Shown one piece after another: positions 45,904 to 56,984 of a DNA stretch of 64,000 nt (positions are counted from its first letter, which is position 1; each line of letters starts with the position of its first letter). The DNA is taken from NCBI GenBank assembly GCA_018873245.2, contig JAEMBT020000008.1, positions 11,673,172-11,737,171 of the forward strand. Reading direction: 5' to 3'. The stretch is from Archegozetes longisetosus. Lineage: Eukaryota > Arthropoda > Arachnida > Sarcoptiformes > Trhypochthoniidae. The notes beneath the pieces are model-generated. The model was given only the letters and a program-made list of their open reading frames with translations. It was not told the origin of the DNA and made no database searches. Position numbers and translations under genes: made by a program.

Positions 45904-46959
45904 CAGTGATGAGCAATGCTCGAACATTCGGTCTCGGTAACGAGCACGAGTGCTGAGCACTTCAATTTTGCCGAGCATGAGCGCGTGCTAGGGCAACTAA
46001 CCCTCGAGCATCGAGTACTTAGGCCTAGCAAAATTTTTGGCCCTTTTGGAGCGCTAATTTTGAAAAAAAAGAAGTTATTTTCATTTGCTATGAAGACATC
46101 GAATGTTCATTAGTGTTATGTCATTTCATAACAGCCTTTGAAGTTTTGTGCGAATATTTCTGCGAACAATATTTGCATCTAAGTAATTTTTCACAAATAT
46201 GATTAATGAAAAATCACTTGTTTTCAACTTTTCTTCCTTTTCCACTTCTGTATCACTAATTATATCAATGTCTGTGTCATCACTTCTTTCACTTTGGGAA
46301 TTCATTTTAAAAGTTTAATAAGAATTTAATACAAATATCAAATCTAAACAAACTTTGATTTAATTTTGAAATTAATATTCAACACTTATCCTCATTGTTT
46401 TATATATAGTTCACTTATTTTATTGCAAAATGGCATCAATTTTTATTATTAATATTAAGCATATAATCGAATGGCATTTGATCCCACTTTTGACGTTTTG
46501 AATGCATTTCGTATTAAGTATCGTTTCCTCAGTGCTATAATGTACTAACTCAGAAGAGTGTGTCATGGATAAATTTGAGTTTAAAGTTTAGAATCGTAAT
46601 TTTCGACACTATAACAGCTCGAAATGATATATTTCCGAATCAATATGAAAGTCTTCAGATTCGATTCGAACAATCGAGGTTTGATATCTTACTTCAAAAG
46701 TGACATTAACTTATCATAATTTTCGAGTTAGCGCATTTTAGCACTGAGGTGATGATATGCTCATGATTATAGTTTAAAATATAAACAATTTTAAATAAAC
46801 ATTTCAATAGACATGAGTTTGGACACAGTGCTCAGTTGGTGCACGGTGCTTGAGCACCTTCAAAAAACGAGCACTGAGCACCAAACTTTGCTCGAGCATG
46901 AGCACGAGCACCAAACTTTGCTCGAGCATGAGCACGAGCACCCAACACACCCGTCATTG
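45904..46959. mobile_element. Non-autonomous hAT element with 8-bp target duplication
   Basis: Ends CAGTGATGAGCAATGC and complement CAATGACGGGTGTGTTGG, with exact flanking GTTATAAA at 45896-45903 and 46960-46967, the 8-bp duplication expected of hAT insertion. Subterminal regions are dense in GAGCA/TGCTC words, including a direct 30-bp duplication near 46874-46933 (ACCAAACTTTGCTCGAGCAT). On the minus strand, 46304 to about 46172 encodes a leftover acidic N-terminus (MNSQSERSDDTDIDIISDTE) with no transposase core. It lies about 330 bp downstream of DPYD. Confidence 0.85.
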
Positions 46960-47749
46960 GTTATAAACGTACTTCTCAATATCTAAAAGGTTTCGGAGTA
47001 AACTGTAAGAGTTATAGTAAAGTAGCTTTTCATGTTTGATTTCCACGTTGTAAAATACATTAGAAATGAAGTTGGGCAAACACTATCACTCAATTTATAA
47101 CATATTTCAAATTTTTAAAGAGTAGCAATTAAAGTATCAATACTTCTGTTTCAATATATTTTTTTCACTTAGAATAGGTGTCAAAATCACTTTATATTAG
47201 CTATTGTGGTTTTCGCTGCAGGCTTCTTGCAAACACCTTCTCAATCCTCTATAACAATTAGATTCATTTAATTGAACCTTATTTGTATCGATGACTGTCT
47301 CGCATACTTTAGGTCTATTCTATGCTAACGTCTTGCTTTAGAAATAACTTAAACACTTAATCGACTTCACTGGTCATGAGTATTTAGTAGTTATAAAAAT
47401 ACTTTTAAAACCATGTAAATAAACAATCGATAAGAATTTATTGGTATTTTATTTAAGGAAAGACCAGCAGTTCTAGACAATGGTTGCTTTGAGACATTTC
47501 AGTTTTTTCGTGCTTTTTGCAGATATTCTAATTTTAAAGCTTTCTATAAGAAAAATTATCGAATGTCAACTATTTCTCTATTCTGATTCATTTCGGCAAC
47601 CTCTTGGTACCTGGTGCTCCACACAATTTGAGTTCGAGTGGAATCGGAGCAGATTTGAATTCGACTCGAAAAAATCGAGTCTGTTTAAGTCGCGATTTGA
47701 TTTTGATTCATCTCGAGCTTACTCAAAGACTCGAATTCACTACAATTAA

Positions 47750-48960
47750 TTAATGAAGTAAATCTTAATTTTTTGGAACTTGGTAGAGTGGGCCTCCATA
47801 AATTTTGATTCCATTACTGAATTGATTATCAATTGAAGGATGTGTGCATTACATTGAAGGCGAAGATTTCTTCTGTTGCGATGCAAAGACTGATTCATTT
47901 CTTCTTTTTCTTAATATTCATTTATATCGCATCAAATGTATTCGGAATTTTCATTATCAGCTGTTTCAGAGATTTCATACTCAAACATGTTTACATGGAT
48001 TATATCTTCAATTATTTCGTCGATAGAGCTTATATATTCTTCTGTTTGGGAGTCAATTGTCAAAAGTTTGAACAATTTTAGTACATTAGAATCGTTATCA
48101 GTGACAATTCGTGAAACATTTTCCAATGAAAATCCATAAATTTTCAGAACCTTTTCCAAAAAATTCTTCACATTCTTTCTGATATGACTTTTACTGATTA
48201 ATTACAATACAAAAAGCAAGTTATTTGAGCTATGTTCATTTGCATTAAAGTTATGAGCGGTGATTCCCAAGTAAAAATTCGTTAAATGCGTACACGTCCA
48301 CAAATCGCACGTGAAAGCAACTGATGGCGTAGAACTCAACAATAAACTAATCTTTGATTTCAATTGTGCACTGATTCCAATTGTGTGTTTTGATAATTTT
48401 GATCGCTACTAGTGATGTAAAATTTATAGAAATTTTCTTTTTACAACACTAATTGTTACAGAATTCTAAACTTGGGGTCAAGTTGTTCAATGAAATCAAG
48501 AATTTGGCGGCAATAAGCATATTATACGGATATCGTGATGATGCCGAAAATATACTAATTTCTTCTCACCCAAAATTTGTTTTCTGCCATTAAGATTGTG
48601 TTTTGATTTAATTTCAATTTAACCTGTAAACTTCGGCTGACGAGCAGAATTCTCTTTTAGTTGACGTTTATTTATTTGAGAATTTTCAAAAAGTTTGCAC
48701 TCTTCGGCATGTTTTCTTTTGAGATGATTTTTAAGTTTTGATGTATGATTCGAAATCTTCGCATTACATTCACTGACACTACAATCATTAATTTTGAGTT
48801 TTCAAATCATTGGAGAGCTTTCAAATCTTTGACGATCGCGGCCTTCTAACATTTATCGGGGAATCTCCAGATTGTCGACTATTTTGTGGACAGGTTTCTT
48901 CACAAAATTTAACGATTCGATTTTTTTGTATTTGAAGTCTACATCACCAGCTTTTTTTCA
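47750..48960 (-). pseudogene. Decayed hAT transposase with BED finger
   Basis: Minus-strand fragments in order: CNAKISNHTSKLKNHLKRKH (BED-type zinc finger, about 48780-48700), SVAFTCDLWTCTHLTNFYLG and ITAHNF (first catalytic region, about 48330-48230). Then NFLEKVLKIYGFSLENVSRI and VTDNDSNVLKLFKLL (second catalytic aspartate, 48171-48060), followed by LRLQCNAHILQLIINSVM (about 47860-47800). Stops and shifts separate the pieces. The C-terminal dimerisation region was not found, and element ends were not identified. Confidence 0.65.
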
Positions 48961-49287
48961 CTGAGGAATCTATTTGCAAAACAGTGATTTCATTTTCATT
49001 ATTACCACTATTTTGGATAAAATCGTAAATATTCTACAAATTTTATTATCACGATTTCTTTTATAAGTCGTACAACTGTAGACTAAGAGGCGACTTTAAA
49101 GTTTAAACAGAAAAATATTCAGTAAAAATGACTTATAATCAAGTGTGCGAAAGTGGTACTATTATCTTAATCTCTCATCTCTTATTCTCTTGTGTATTCT
49201 AAAAATTTTGTAAATATTTTCACTTTATATGATATAAGCTCAACGACTCAACTGAACTATGAACTCATATTAATTTAGGTCTTCTAA

Positions 49288-50365
49288 AAAGACAAAGGCG
49301 GCATATGAAAATTATGTTAGACAATTTAATTATAAACATTCCCATACTAATACAGGATGTTATTGATGCATAAATATGTATATATTGTAATATAAGCTAT
49401 TACAGGATACTAGAAGTAGATCATTTTTTGAGTCAAATTTCAAACTAATATTACAGGATAACGAAATGAGATATTTTAATTCTATCTTCACCAAATTATA
49501 ACTATAATTAACAGCTTTTAAGAACACATTAAAATGTTTATATAAATAATTTTTTAGTAACGGAAAATTGTGTTTGTAAATTTCAAATGACTATTGTCAT
49601 ATGATACCAATAAAAACCCAAACGTTTCTTGGTGTTAAATTAAAGCACTAATAGTCTAGTTTTAATTTTTGAAGAGTCTGCTTTGGGTTTCTTTTGGTAA
49701 CAAGTACAACTTATAAAAATAGAAATGTCCGAACAAATGTCACATTTACCTAATTTAAGATATAAATATTGTGCTTGTTGCACTGTCCGGTTGGATAGTA
49801 TTATAAGACGTGATGTAAGACGCGTCAACGAAAATGATTTAGTGACTAAATTAAATACTGTGAAGCCGATAATATTAACAAATAAAAGAAAATCAATGGA
49901 TTCAACACTGATTAACAAAGGTGATTTAATTTGTGGAAATTGTAGAAACTTTGCTAAAAAGTTCAAAGGTGATAATACTTCAAATGTGAACGTGTCACTA
50001 CCTATTACAACTAATTTGTATCCATCATTATTGACCATCATGATAATGAAAAGCTTGACAGTGACCAGCGTGACCAAGATCACATTGAAAATCGTGTTGA
50101 GCACCTTACAATTTACCCTGATATCTCTACAATGTTACCAACAATAGATTAAAACTCATACTTTTGTTGTATATATGTCTTATAGTATGTATATATTGTC
50201 AAACTGTAAGAATTTCCATAATATTTTATTTGTCCATAACTTTTTTAAATAATGCGCCGATTTTTAAAATTTTTGCTTAATTATATATCATTTTATATGC
50301 TTTATATCTGGGCAAATTAAAATTAAAATTGCTACATGTTTTTTCATCTACCGCCTTTGTCTTTA
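49288..50365 (+). mobile_element. ~1.1-kb element with AAAGACAAAGGCGG ends
   Basis: The left end AAAGACAAAGGCGGCATATG and complement of the right end AAAGACAAAGGCGGTAGATG frame a single open frame. The repeat is short (about 22 bp). Superfamily not recognised; no clear target duplication. Confidence 0.6.
49725..50147 (+). CDS. Cys-rich protein inside the 49288-50365 element (probable partial transposon protein)
   Basis: Open frame of 140 codons starting MSEQMSHLPNLRYKYCACCT. The first ~80 residues hold two cysteine pairs (YCACCTVRLD and LICGNCRNFAKKF), a possible zinc-binding domain. The distal part, rich in Thr/Ile/Leu, looks like read-through of non-coding sequence, so the true protein may be spliced or truncated after about residue 90. 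It is the only frame in the element and so probably the N-terminal exon of a lost transposase. I do not recognise the family. Confidence 0.4.
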   Translation: MSEQMSHLPNLRYKYCACCTVRLDSIIRRDVRRVNENDLVTKLNTVKPIILTNKRKSMDSTLINKGDLICGNCRNFAKKFKGDNTSNVNVSLPITTNLYPSLLTIMIMKSLTVTSVTKITLKIVLSTLQFTLISLQCYQQ

Positions 50366-50627
50366 AGTTTAAATTCAAGTTCTTTGGAACTCAAAACAAT
50401 TAACTATATGTTTAAAAAAATTAATAGTTTATTTCGAAAGTTTTGTTTGTTATTTTAAGTTCAGATTCTATTCATATTAATTTAAGTTCAAATTAACTTT
50501 ATCATGAACTTAAATAACTTAAGTTATAACTCAAAATTTATAATGAATCTGTAAGAATTTAATCATAAGATATACTAATTTTGAACATCTGACGCCAAAC
50601 GTCAAATCATTATTGTAAAAAAACCAA

Positions 50628-50662
50628 TGAGGTCCGATAGTACTGAGTGGCTTCGGACCTCA
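50628..50662. repeat. Small hairpin
   Basis: TGAGGTCCGATAG and CTTCGGACCTCA pair around a short loop. No associated gene; it may be the tip of an old palindromic element. Confidence 0.5.
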
Positions 50663-50679
50663 TACTAATAAACAAACTT

Positions 50680-51060
50680 AGCATTGATGGGTCAATGCGA
50701 TGAAGCGTTGCTCGCCGAACTGCACTCACAGTCTTTTCATCATTTAAATCGAGCAAAAGCTTATTCATATGAATCGATTCTTTTTTGGTAATAACGAAAC
50801 TTTTATCCTATAAACTATCACCCAATTTCTTCTTCAGAGCTTTCAATTGATTCTTAATCGAATCGTTTTCGTCATAAATCGAACCGCAATATCATGGTGA
50901 TTGTGATGCAGGTCTGAATCATCGATAAAAATTTTAAGATATGCAATATATCGATGATTTTTGAGTAGTATTCGTGGTATTTGTACAGCACATCCTTCTT
51001 TGCAAATAGCTTCGGGATTGTGTTCAAACTAGTCTCATGTTTGTCGAAATCTTCCAAATT
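50680..51060 (-). pseudogene. Unrecognised coding relic
   Basis: The minus-strand frame from 51057 gives MEDFDKHETSLNTIPKLFAK and DVLYKYHEYYSKIIDIL. Further frames continue NDSIKNQLKALKKKLGDSL and LLLDLNDEKTVSAVRRATLH, with stops and shifts between them. It looks protein-derived (helical, charged), but I cannot name the family. Confidence 0.3.
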
Positions 51061-51562
51061 TGTAACAAACTTACAGTCATTTAAACTGAAATAGTATTTG
51101 ATCTTAAGTTTATTGTAATTATTAAATGATAAATGAAAATATCACAACACAGTGGTTTCTATATAGTTGAATAGATCTTTTCATGCACTATTTAAATCTA
51201 AAATTACAACTAGATCAATCAATTAATTTAATTATTATTGATTTTCGAAAAATATCACTATATTCATTAAATTTAGGCTTAAAATAGTTGTTAAACAACT
51301 TTTAATATGCTTGAATACGCTTTACATTGCTTGCTATGAGATAATTAGAAGCATTAGTTATTTTTTTATAGAGTGAATAGAGAGCTTTGAAATGTGTACG
51401 TGACTTGAATTTGTAATTATTTTTATTCAAAAAGGATCATCAGATTTAAGTATAACAATATATATATCGTTGGAAATAATTTTTCATATTTGTTTCAATA
51501 AAACTTGGATAAAAGTTCTATGATGACCTGTTCAAAAGTTAGGGTGATCACTCGTCACTTGA

Positions 51563-51997
51563 TGGGTCTGGGTCGAAGTACCGACAATCAAAGTACTGAC
51601 AAGTCAAAGTACCGACAATTTATAGTACCTACAGGCCATAATACTAAAAGATTGAACTGAACTCTGATATACCTAGCTGAAACTCACAGAATCGAACTGA
51701 ACTCTGCATAATTGAACTAAAATCTAATACATCTAGCTGGAACACACAGAATCTAACTAGGCTCTACAAAATTAGGCTGTGATCTAATGAATTTAGCTAG
51801 AACATATAATCAATTGAACTATAGTTCACATCGATTCTGTATATCTCAGGTAATTACATTATAGTTTAGTTCGATTCTGTGAGTTTCAGTTAGATACATC
51901 AGAGTTCTGTTCGATTCTATATAGGTCAGTTCAATCCTTTAGAATTATGACCAGTCGGTACTTTCTTTGACTTGTCGGTACTTCGACCAGGTCCCAT
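51563..51997. mobile_element. Fold-back element with ~200-bp arms
   Basis: The left arm GGTCTGGGTCGAAGTACCGA and GACAAGTCAAAGTACCGAC run on through AAAAGATTGAACTGAACTCT and AACTCACAGAATCGAACTGA. The right arm is their complement, ending TTGTCGGTACTTCGACCAGG. The left arm also holds direct near-repeats of the AGAATCGAACTGAACTCTG motif. Non-coding. Confidence 0.75.
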
Positions 51998-52259
51998 ATA
52001 TAGATATATATACACTTCCCACGGAAATTAGGTTGACTGGCAGTCTTTATAACTTTTGGCTGTATTAACCGATTTTGAAAATTTTTACACCAAATTAACC
52101 AAGAATAAGTTTAATTCCTTAAAATGTAACTCATTTTTGAATATAAAATATGGAAGACGAGATATTCCGGTTCAAATGAAAAAGTAGAAAAATTAAGAGA
52201 AAAGCAAATATTTTATTGAATTTAAATGAAAAATTTCAAAATCTTGTGTGACTCTTTTA

Positions 52260-53275
52260 GAACTAAATATTGAAGTAACCCCTATAAGTAGGGGTCAACA
52301 GCTTTTCATGTGCCCTATTGAGAGCATCCAACAAATCGCTTTTAGAACTAAATATTGTGTACTCATTTCGAACCAAATGCTTCAGAATTGAGTCAACGTT
52401 CTCAAGGAGATTCAAATCAGGAGAAAGACTGAAAAATTAATAAATCAGAAAAAATCGACGATTAATAATTCTCAAATACCTTGGATGTGGTAAAACAAAA
52501 TCTTCGCGTTGCCCGATGTTCTGGGTTATCCAATCTCTCACATGATTTGAATTGTGCACCGGATGGTTGTCGTCCAAAAGCAAAGCGTTTCCATCATCGA
52601 AATGCGTTTCGATGTATGGAATCAGGAAATTTTTAGAAATTCAGCGTAGGGCTCTTTGGCCAGACGATTGACTGGAGGTATCGGCCCCTTTTCATATAAA
52701 ATAAAACTGAGAAATTGAAAATTAGTAAAATCAAATCAAAACTTTTAAGTTACCGAGTAATGAATGAAACACTAAAACGGCATGTTCTGGACCTAAGAGC
52801 GATGTTCTGCTCATCAAATCGTGTTCCGTTCAGTCTCCAGACGTAAAATTTTCCTTTTTCATCAGAAGAGATACCGGATCCATCAATCGATATGACTCGT
52901 GACCAATCGATTAAATTATCATCAATGAACTGTTCCGAATATTGGACTCTTCTTTGACGGTGAATGTCAGTCAATAGCTCTTTCTGTGCCGCCACTCCTC
53001 TCTTAATTCCTGATAATTCAGGAGAATTAATTTCAAAAACATAAAATGTCTGCAAACTTTGTTCTTTGAGACGGCTTTGAATTGTAATCCCATTAATCGA
53101 ATGGATCGGTCATTGTTTCTCAACTCTGGTGTTTCTTTGAGTTCATTAATGTCGACTCAATTGCGAAGAGCGGCCGCAGACAATGTCTGGTCATCTTCTG
53201 CTGTTGTCTTACGATGGCGGCCAGCATTATATGAAACTATGAGGAAAAGCTCTTCATTGTGATCGATTTTTTCCA
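52260..53275 (-). pseudogene. Tc1/mariner-type transposase relic with intron-like gaps
   Basis: On the minus strand, MEKIDHNEELFLIVS near 53270 opens a helix-turn-helix-like region. Then FSEQ-type text (VQYSEQFIDDNLIDWSRVIS) leads to IDGSGISSDEKGKFYVWRLN (first catalytic region), ETHFDDGNALLLDDNHPVHN (second) and LSPDLNLLENVDSILKHLVR (third). Two short gaps have spliceosomal form: CG/gtaact ... tttctcag before FILYEKGPIPP near 52745-52710, and CCAAG/gtattt ... tttttcag before LSPDLN near 52480-52430. Both are about 50 nt. Frameshifts in the N-terminal part and near 52640 show it is inactive. Confidence 0.6.
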
Positions 53276-53329
53276 TCTATTGTTATATTAAAACAAAAAA
53301 GTATTTTGATTTGTTTTGTAAACTTTCTA

Positions 53330-53725
53330 TTTGTTATGAGAATGAAAGTAAAACTCTTATTTCGTTATGACTATAAAAGGTTTTGTTTAGTTCGCTCCAA
53401 TTGTAAAAGCAAATTCTTATTCTAATTTAATTACAATAGGAAATTAATTGTTATGGGAATCTAATACTGGAATGCTTGAACATCCCTTTTTAGGAATAAC
53501 TTTTCTTAAAATTATAACTCGAAAATATTCTTAAACATCCTTTTATTAATTAGTCAGAAGAGTATAAAAAGAGAGTGTAATAGAGTAGAAATTAAGTGAG
53601 TTAGTACGAGAGTGCAAGAGAGCTTAGACTCTGTGCGATACATTTAAATCTTTATGTACTATCATTCAATTTATATTTTAATAAAGATTGTTAATTGTTA
53701 AAGTCTGAGTTGTTATTTCGTTATA
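53330..53725 (+). mobile_element. Candidate solo LTR
   Basis: A TATA-like GTATAAAAAGAGAG near 53566 and an AATAAAGATTG poly(A)-like signal near 53681 are spaced as in a retrotransposon LTR. TTATTTCGTTATG/TTATTTCGTTATA occurs near both ends. No 5-bp duplication or internal retroelement was confirmed, so this rests on the promoter/poly(A) layout alone. Confidence 0.3.
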
Positions 53726-54027
53726 TAAAAATCCACTCTCACTATGGAAAGTCTGTTTTGAAATTCCTGAAAATCAAGAAAACAATTATAATTTGTGGAC
53801 ATTTGAGTACATACCGATTCTCCTCATAATCCATGATCGACTGGTGTTTTTAGCTCTTAATTTGATGAATAATAAAAATTTCAATTCTCTTTTTTCAGCG
53901 GTAAAACTCATTTGTATAATTGGAATCAAATTTGAAATAAATTCAAAACCCAGTTTGAAATCAAATGCAAAAGAAATGTAAACTATTCTCAACACAAATC
54001 TTCAATAACTTCAATAAATTGTAAGAT

Positions 54028-54335
54028 TCAGAATTGTAAGCGTTGTTCTGAATTTGGAGAAAGAACAGAGTTTTGATTCATTACTGCAGCGATTGAAAAG
54101 TTTCGGCTCCGGATTTGTTCGACCATTTTGTGCGCTTTTAACCCCTTAACAGATCGGCCATAATTTGATCTCGAAGTGATGGTGACTCCAAATTCGTCCA
54201 CGAAATACATTTTCTCCCTTTCGATCATCTTTCGGTGTATTTAACCGCATAATCATGTCGTCCATTAATGACTTCGGGAGTGTTTCTGGACTCCGGGACA
54301 AACGACACGCGTTTAAAAGAGAAATGAAACGCTCG
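54028..54335 (-). pseudogene. Tc1/IS630-like transposase fragment
   Basis: Minus-strand FKRVSFVPESRNTPEVINGR and DYAVKYTERMIEREKMYFVD lead to EFGVTITSRSNYGRSVKG, the first catalytic segment (D-E-x-G) and the following Arg/Gly-Arg-Ser signature of IS630/Tc1-type DDE transposases. The later catalytic residues are not recognisable downstream (53786-54027). It is abutted by a mariner element on the opposite strand. Confidence 0.55.
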
Positions 54336-54380
54336 GAGAGTTCTATGTATATGTTCTGAGAATAAGTATATATCTTAAGT

Positions 54381-55913
54381 TATGGAAGCGCTTAAACAAG
54401 AAGAAAGGCGTTTAATAATTGGAAACTTTTATAAAGAACACAAATCAAAAGGAAAACAGTTTACTGTAAAACATTTTCTTCGTATGGGTATCAAGAGATC
54501 CACTATTTATGATAATGTAAGTGCAACTGCCTCTTTGGATTGAGTACACTGCACTTTTCTTTAATTTCGCACACTTAGTAAATGAAAAGAATGAACACAA
54601 CACTTTGCATAAAATTGCTTTATTGAATTTCACAAAAAATGTACATTAGAACAGCTATTCTCGAGCTGGACACGAACACGAACTCCCCTTTCCTCAACTC
54701 AAACGTCTCCTTAAATATGTTTGAAGTTGAGGCCAAAATCACGTGTTCATCGAACGGTGTTATTTGCTGATCCTTTGTTGCTGACCAGCTACGTGACCAG
54801 CTACATGATCAGCTATAGGAAATCAAAGATCACCTATTGATAAGTGACCAATGAGTTGTTTATACACGTATTTCTGAATCCGAAAATAGCCCGGATTCAG
54901 AAAAACGTTTGTTTATAGTTCTAAATTTAGACAGGACCTTGAGTCCTATCAATAACTGATAACTTGTGAGTGCGAAATATTTTATGCACTTACAATATCA
55001 TTCGAAGATCAGAGAACGGGTTATCAATGAAAAGAGCAGTCGGATCGGGTTGACCAGCGGTAAAAATGACTAAAGAAAAGACTAAAGCCTTAATAAAAGC
55101 ATTCGATGGAAGGACTGATGTCTCGCAATCAAAACAGCCCCTCAGATTCGGTGTATCACAACCATGTGTGTCGTATTTTGAAGAAAAATGGTATCAACGA
55201 TATCAGAGGCAATCAAAATCTGAAGTCAATGATAAGCAAAAGGAACGGCAAAAGAAACGACTCATCAGACTATCGAAAAACGAAATGCGACCTAAAAATG
55301 GTTTACATATTGTGATGGATGACGAGTCCTACTTCCCGATGACTGGTCACAATCAACCGACTAATCGAAGCTACTATATTGGAGATAAGAACAACACTGA
55401 TTCGGAAACTAAATACTATACCACTAAGAAGTTTCCCGAAAAAGTCTTAGTTTGGGTCACTATTAGCTCAAAAGGGTGTTCCGTTCCTTTTCTCTGTAAA
55501 AGTCAAGCCATAAATATGAATCTGTACTCAAAAGAGTGTTTGATCAAAGATTAATACTGTTCCTAAAGAAATACCACAAAAATGAAAAATATGTCTTCTG
55601 GACGGACTGGGCGTCCGCTCATTACGGAAGTGATTCAATTAATGTATATTAGAAGTACGGCATAAGATTCATAAAACGAGAGCATAACCCCCCGAATGTG
55701 CCTCAACTAGGAAATATCGAAAAGTTTTGGGCACACCTCAATTCCAAAGTTTATGGTAACAATTGGATGGCTCGAGATTACAATCACATAATGACCAGAA
55801 TTCGTTTGAAACTCAAAGAATTCTGTTCAAAGTATTTTTCGCGACTACTTTTCAAGACCAAGACTTCCATTAGAAGAGCGGCCGATTCCAACCCGGAGTA
55901 TATGTTTACTTAA
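54381..55913 (+). pseudogene. Mariner-like transposase interrupted by an LTR-like insertion
   Basis: MEALKQEERRLIIGNFYKEH and FLRMGIKRSTIYDN (54381-54516) continue after 54995 as IIRRSENGLSMKRAVGSG, then ALIKAFDGRTDVSQSK and FGVSQPCVSY (paired helix-turn-helix region). The catalytic part has HIVMDDESYFPMTGH (first Asp), VFWTDWASAHYGSDSI (second Asp, around 55595) and PPNVPQLGNIEKFWAHLNSK (third acidic residue). It ends RRAADSNPEYMFT at 55913. The frame is broken by stops at about 55050 and 55554-55650 and by the 479-bp insertion, so it is dead. Confidence 0.65.
54516..54994. mobile_element. LTR-like 479-bp insertion
   Basis: Starts TGTAAGTGCA and ends TGCACTTACA: TG...CA termini within a perfect 10-bp inverted repeat. 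It splits the mariner reading frame between codons for YDN and IIRR. The flanks ATAA/ATAT give only an imperfect 4-bp duplication. A solo LTR is the simplest reading; a MITE is the alternative. No coding capacity. Confidence 0.5.
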
Positions 55914-56289
55914 AGCTTGTATATTATAGTTTCTCATAATAAATAATTTTTATTCTACGACAACTCATTTGTAGATTTTAAAAACTATAAAAATTCCGGA
56001 TTTTTGCTTATATTCCTATATAAAGAAGTATCAAAATACGAAAAGATGCTCATATCTAATACTAATGAAAAACTTTTTTTTGATAAATTAGACATTGCCA
56101 TTTTATTTTTCTTCAACAATTATAGTTTAATCAAAAATATCACAATCTTTATTTGTACGTAAAAAATAAGTATCAAAAAAAGGTTAAAAAAGTTTTGATA
56201 AAAAAATTCAAAAAAATATAAAACCTAGTTATTGATGTATCTCATGGTAACGCAATTATGGGGGAACCATTCAAGTTCTTTCATCCAAT

Positions 56290-56880
56290 AGCCACTTTCA
56301 AGAGTGTTTGCAATGAAAGTGAAAGCTCTTTCAAGACAGTCCTGAATACTCTTTGATCACCGAAGGCCACCTGTAATATTAGCCATTCTCCATCAATTGG
56401 CAACTTAGTCCTAGCTAAGCACACCGAAGCAACTGGTGCTTCAGTAGCTTTAGCTCTTAATAAGGGATTGTAATAATAATCTAAAACGAGATTAAACTTT
56501 AAAAAAATCTTATCAATACAACTAAAAGTGCTTACAAGTTTGTTTTACACCATCGTTCGAAACAATCAAGTCGTTACTATGGAAAGTAAGACCCACCGAA
56601 GAATATTTAGCCCCTGATAGCCCAACGAGCAAGAATACCACATAACGGTACTTGCTGGACAGCGATCTAATGTTCTTGAGAACATCGGTATTGTTGGAAA
56701 TGAGCTTAGAGCGATGCTGTGGGCGATGTCTCATAAAATCGCTCAGTTCGCTCATCTCATCCTGTGACCTACCGATTATATTTGGGCATACATAAAACTC
56801 GCCCATTTCCATAGATGACCACTTAGAATAAAGTTCCGACCAAAATTGCAGTTTGATATCCTGAACATCATCCTTGGAGT
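56290..56880 (-). pseudogene. Unrecognised two-exon coding relic
   Basis: Minus-strand exon 1 (about 56880-56536) reads KLQFWSELYSKWSSMEMGEF, VCPNIIGRSQDEMSELSDFM and YRYVVFLLVGLSGAKYSSVG, to a donor ACTT/GTAAGC. A second block (about 56465-56290) reads RAKATEAPVASVCLARTKLP, DGEWLILQVAFGDQRVFRTV and LKELSLSLQTLLKVAIG, then a stop. The frames read like real protein and the gap like an intron. No family is recognised and no start is seen, so it may be a gene fragment carried by or next to the retroelement. Confidence 0.35.
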
Positions 56881-56984
56881 AATTTAAGTTAAAAAAATAT
56901 ATAGTTATTTTAAAATAATTTCAAATAATCTAACGCATACCTATGAAATCCGAGCAAGAGGAGAGGACTAAAAAAGACTTATGT

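Noticed and set aside
45916-46113. Plus-strand open frame rich in EH residues
   Set aside because: It is translation of the GAGCA-type subterminal repeats of the hAT element.
47480-47749. Plus-strand open frame with Phe/Asp/Ser repeats
   Set aside because: It is translation of TCGA-rich repeats next to the hAT relic; no recognisable protein.
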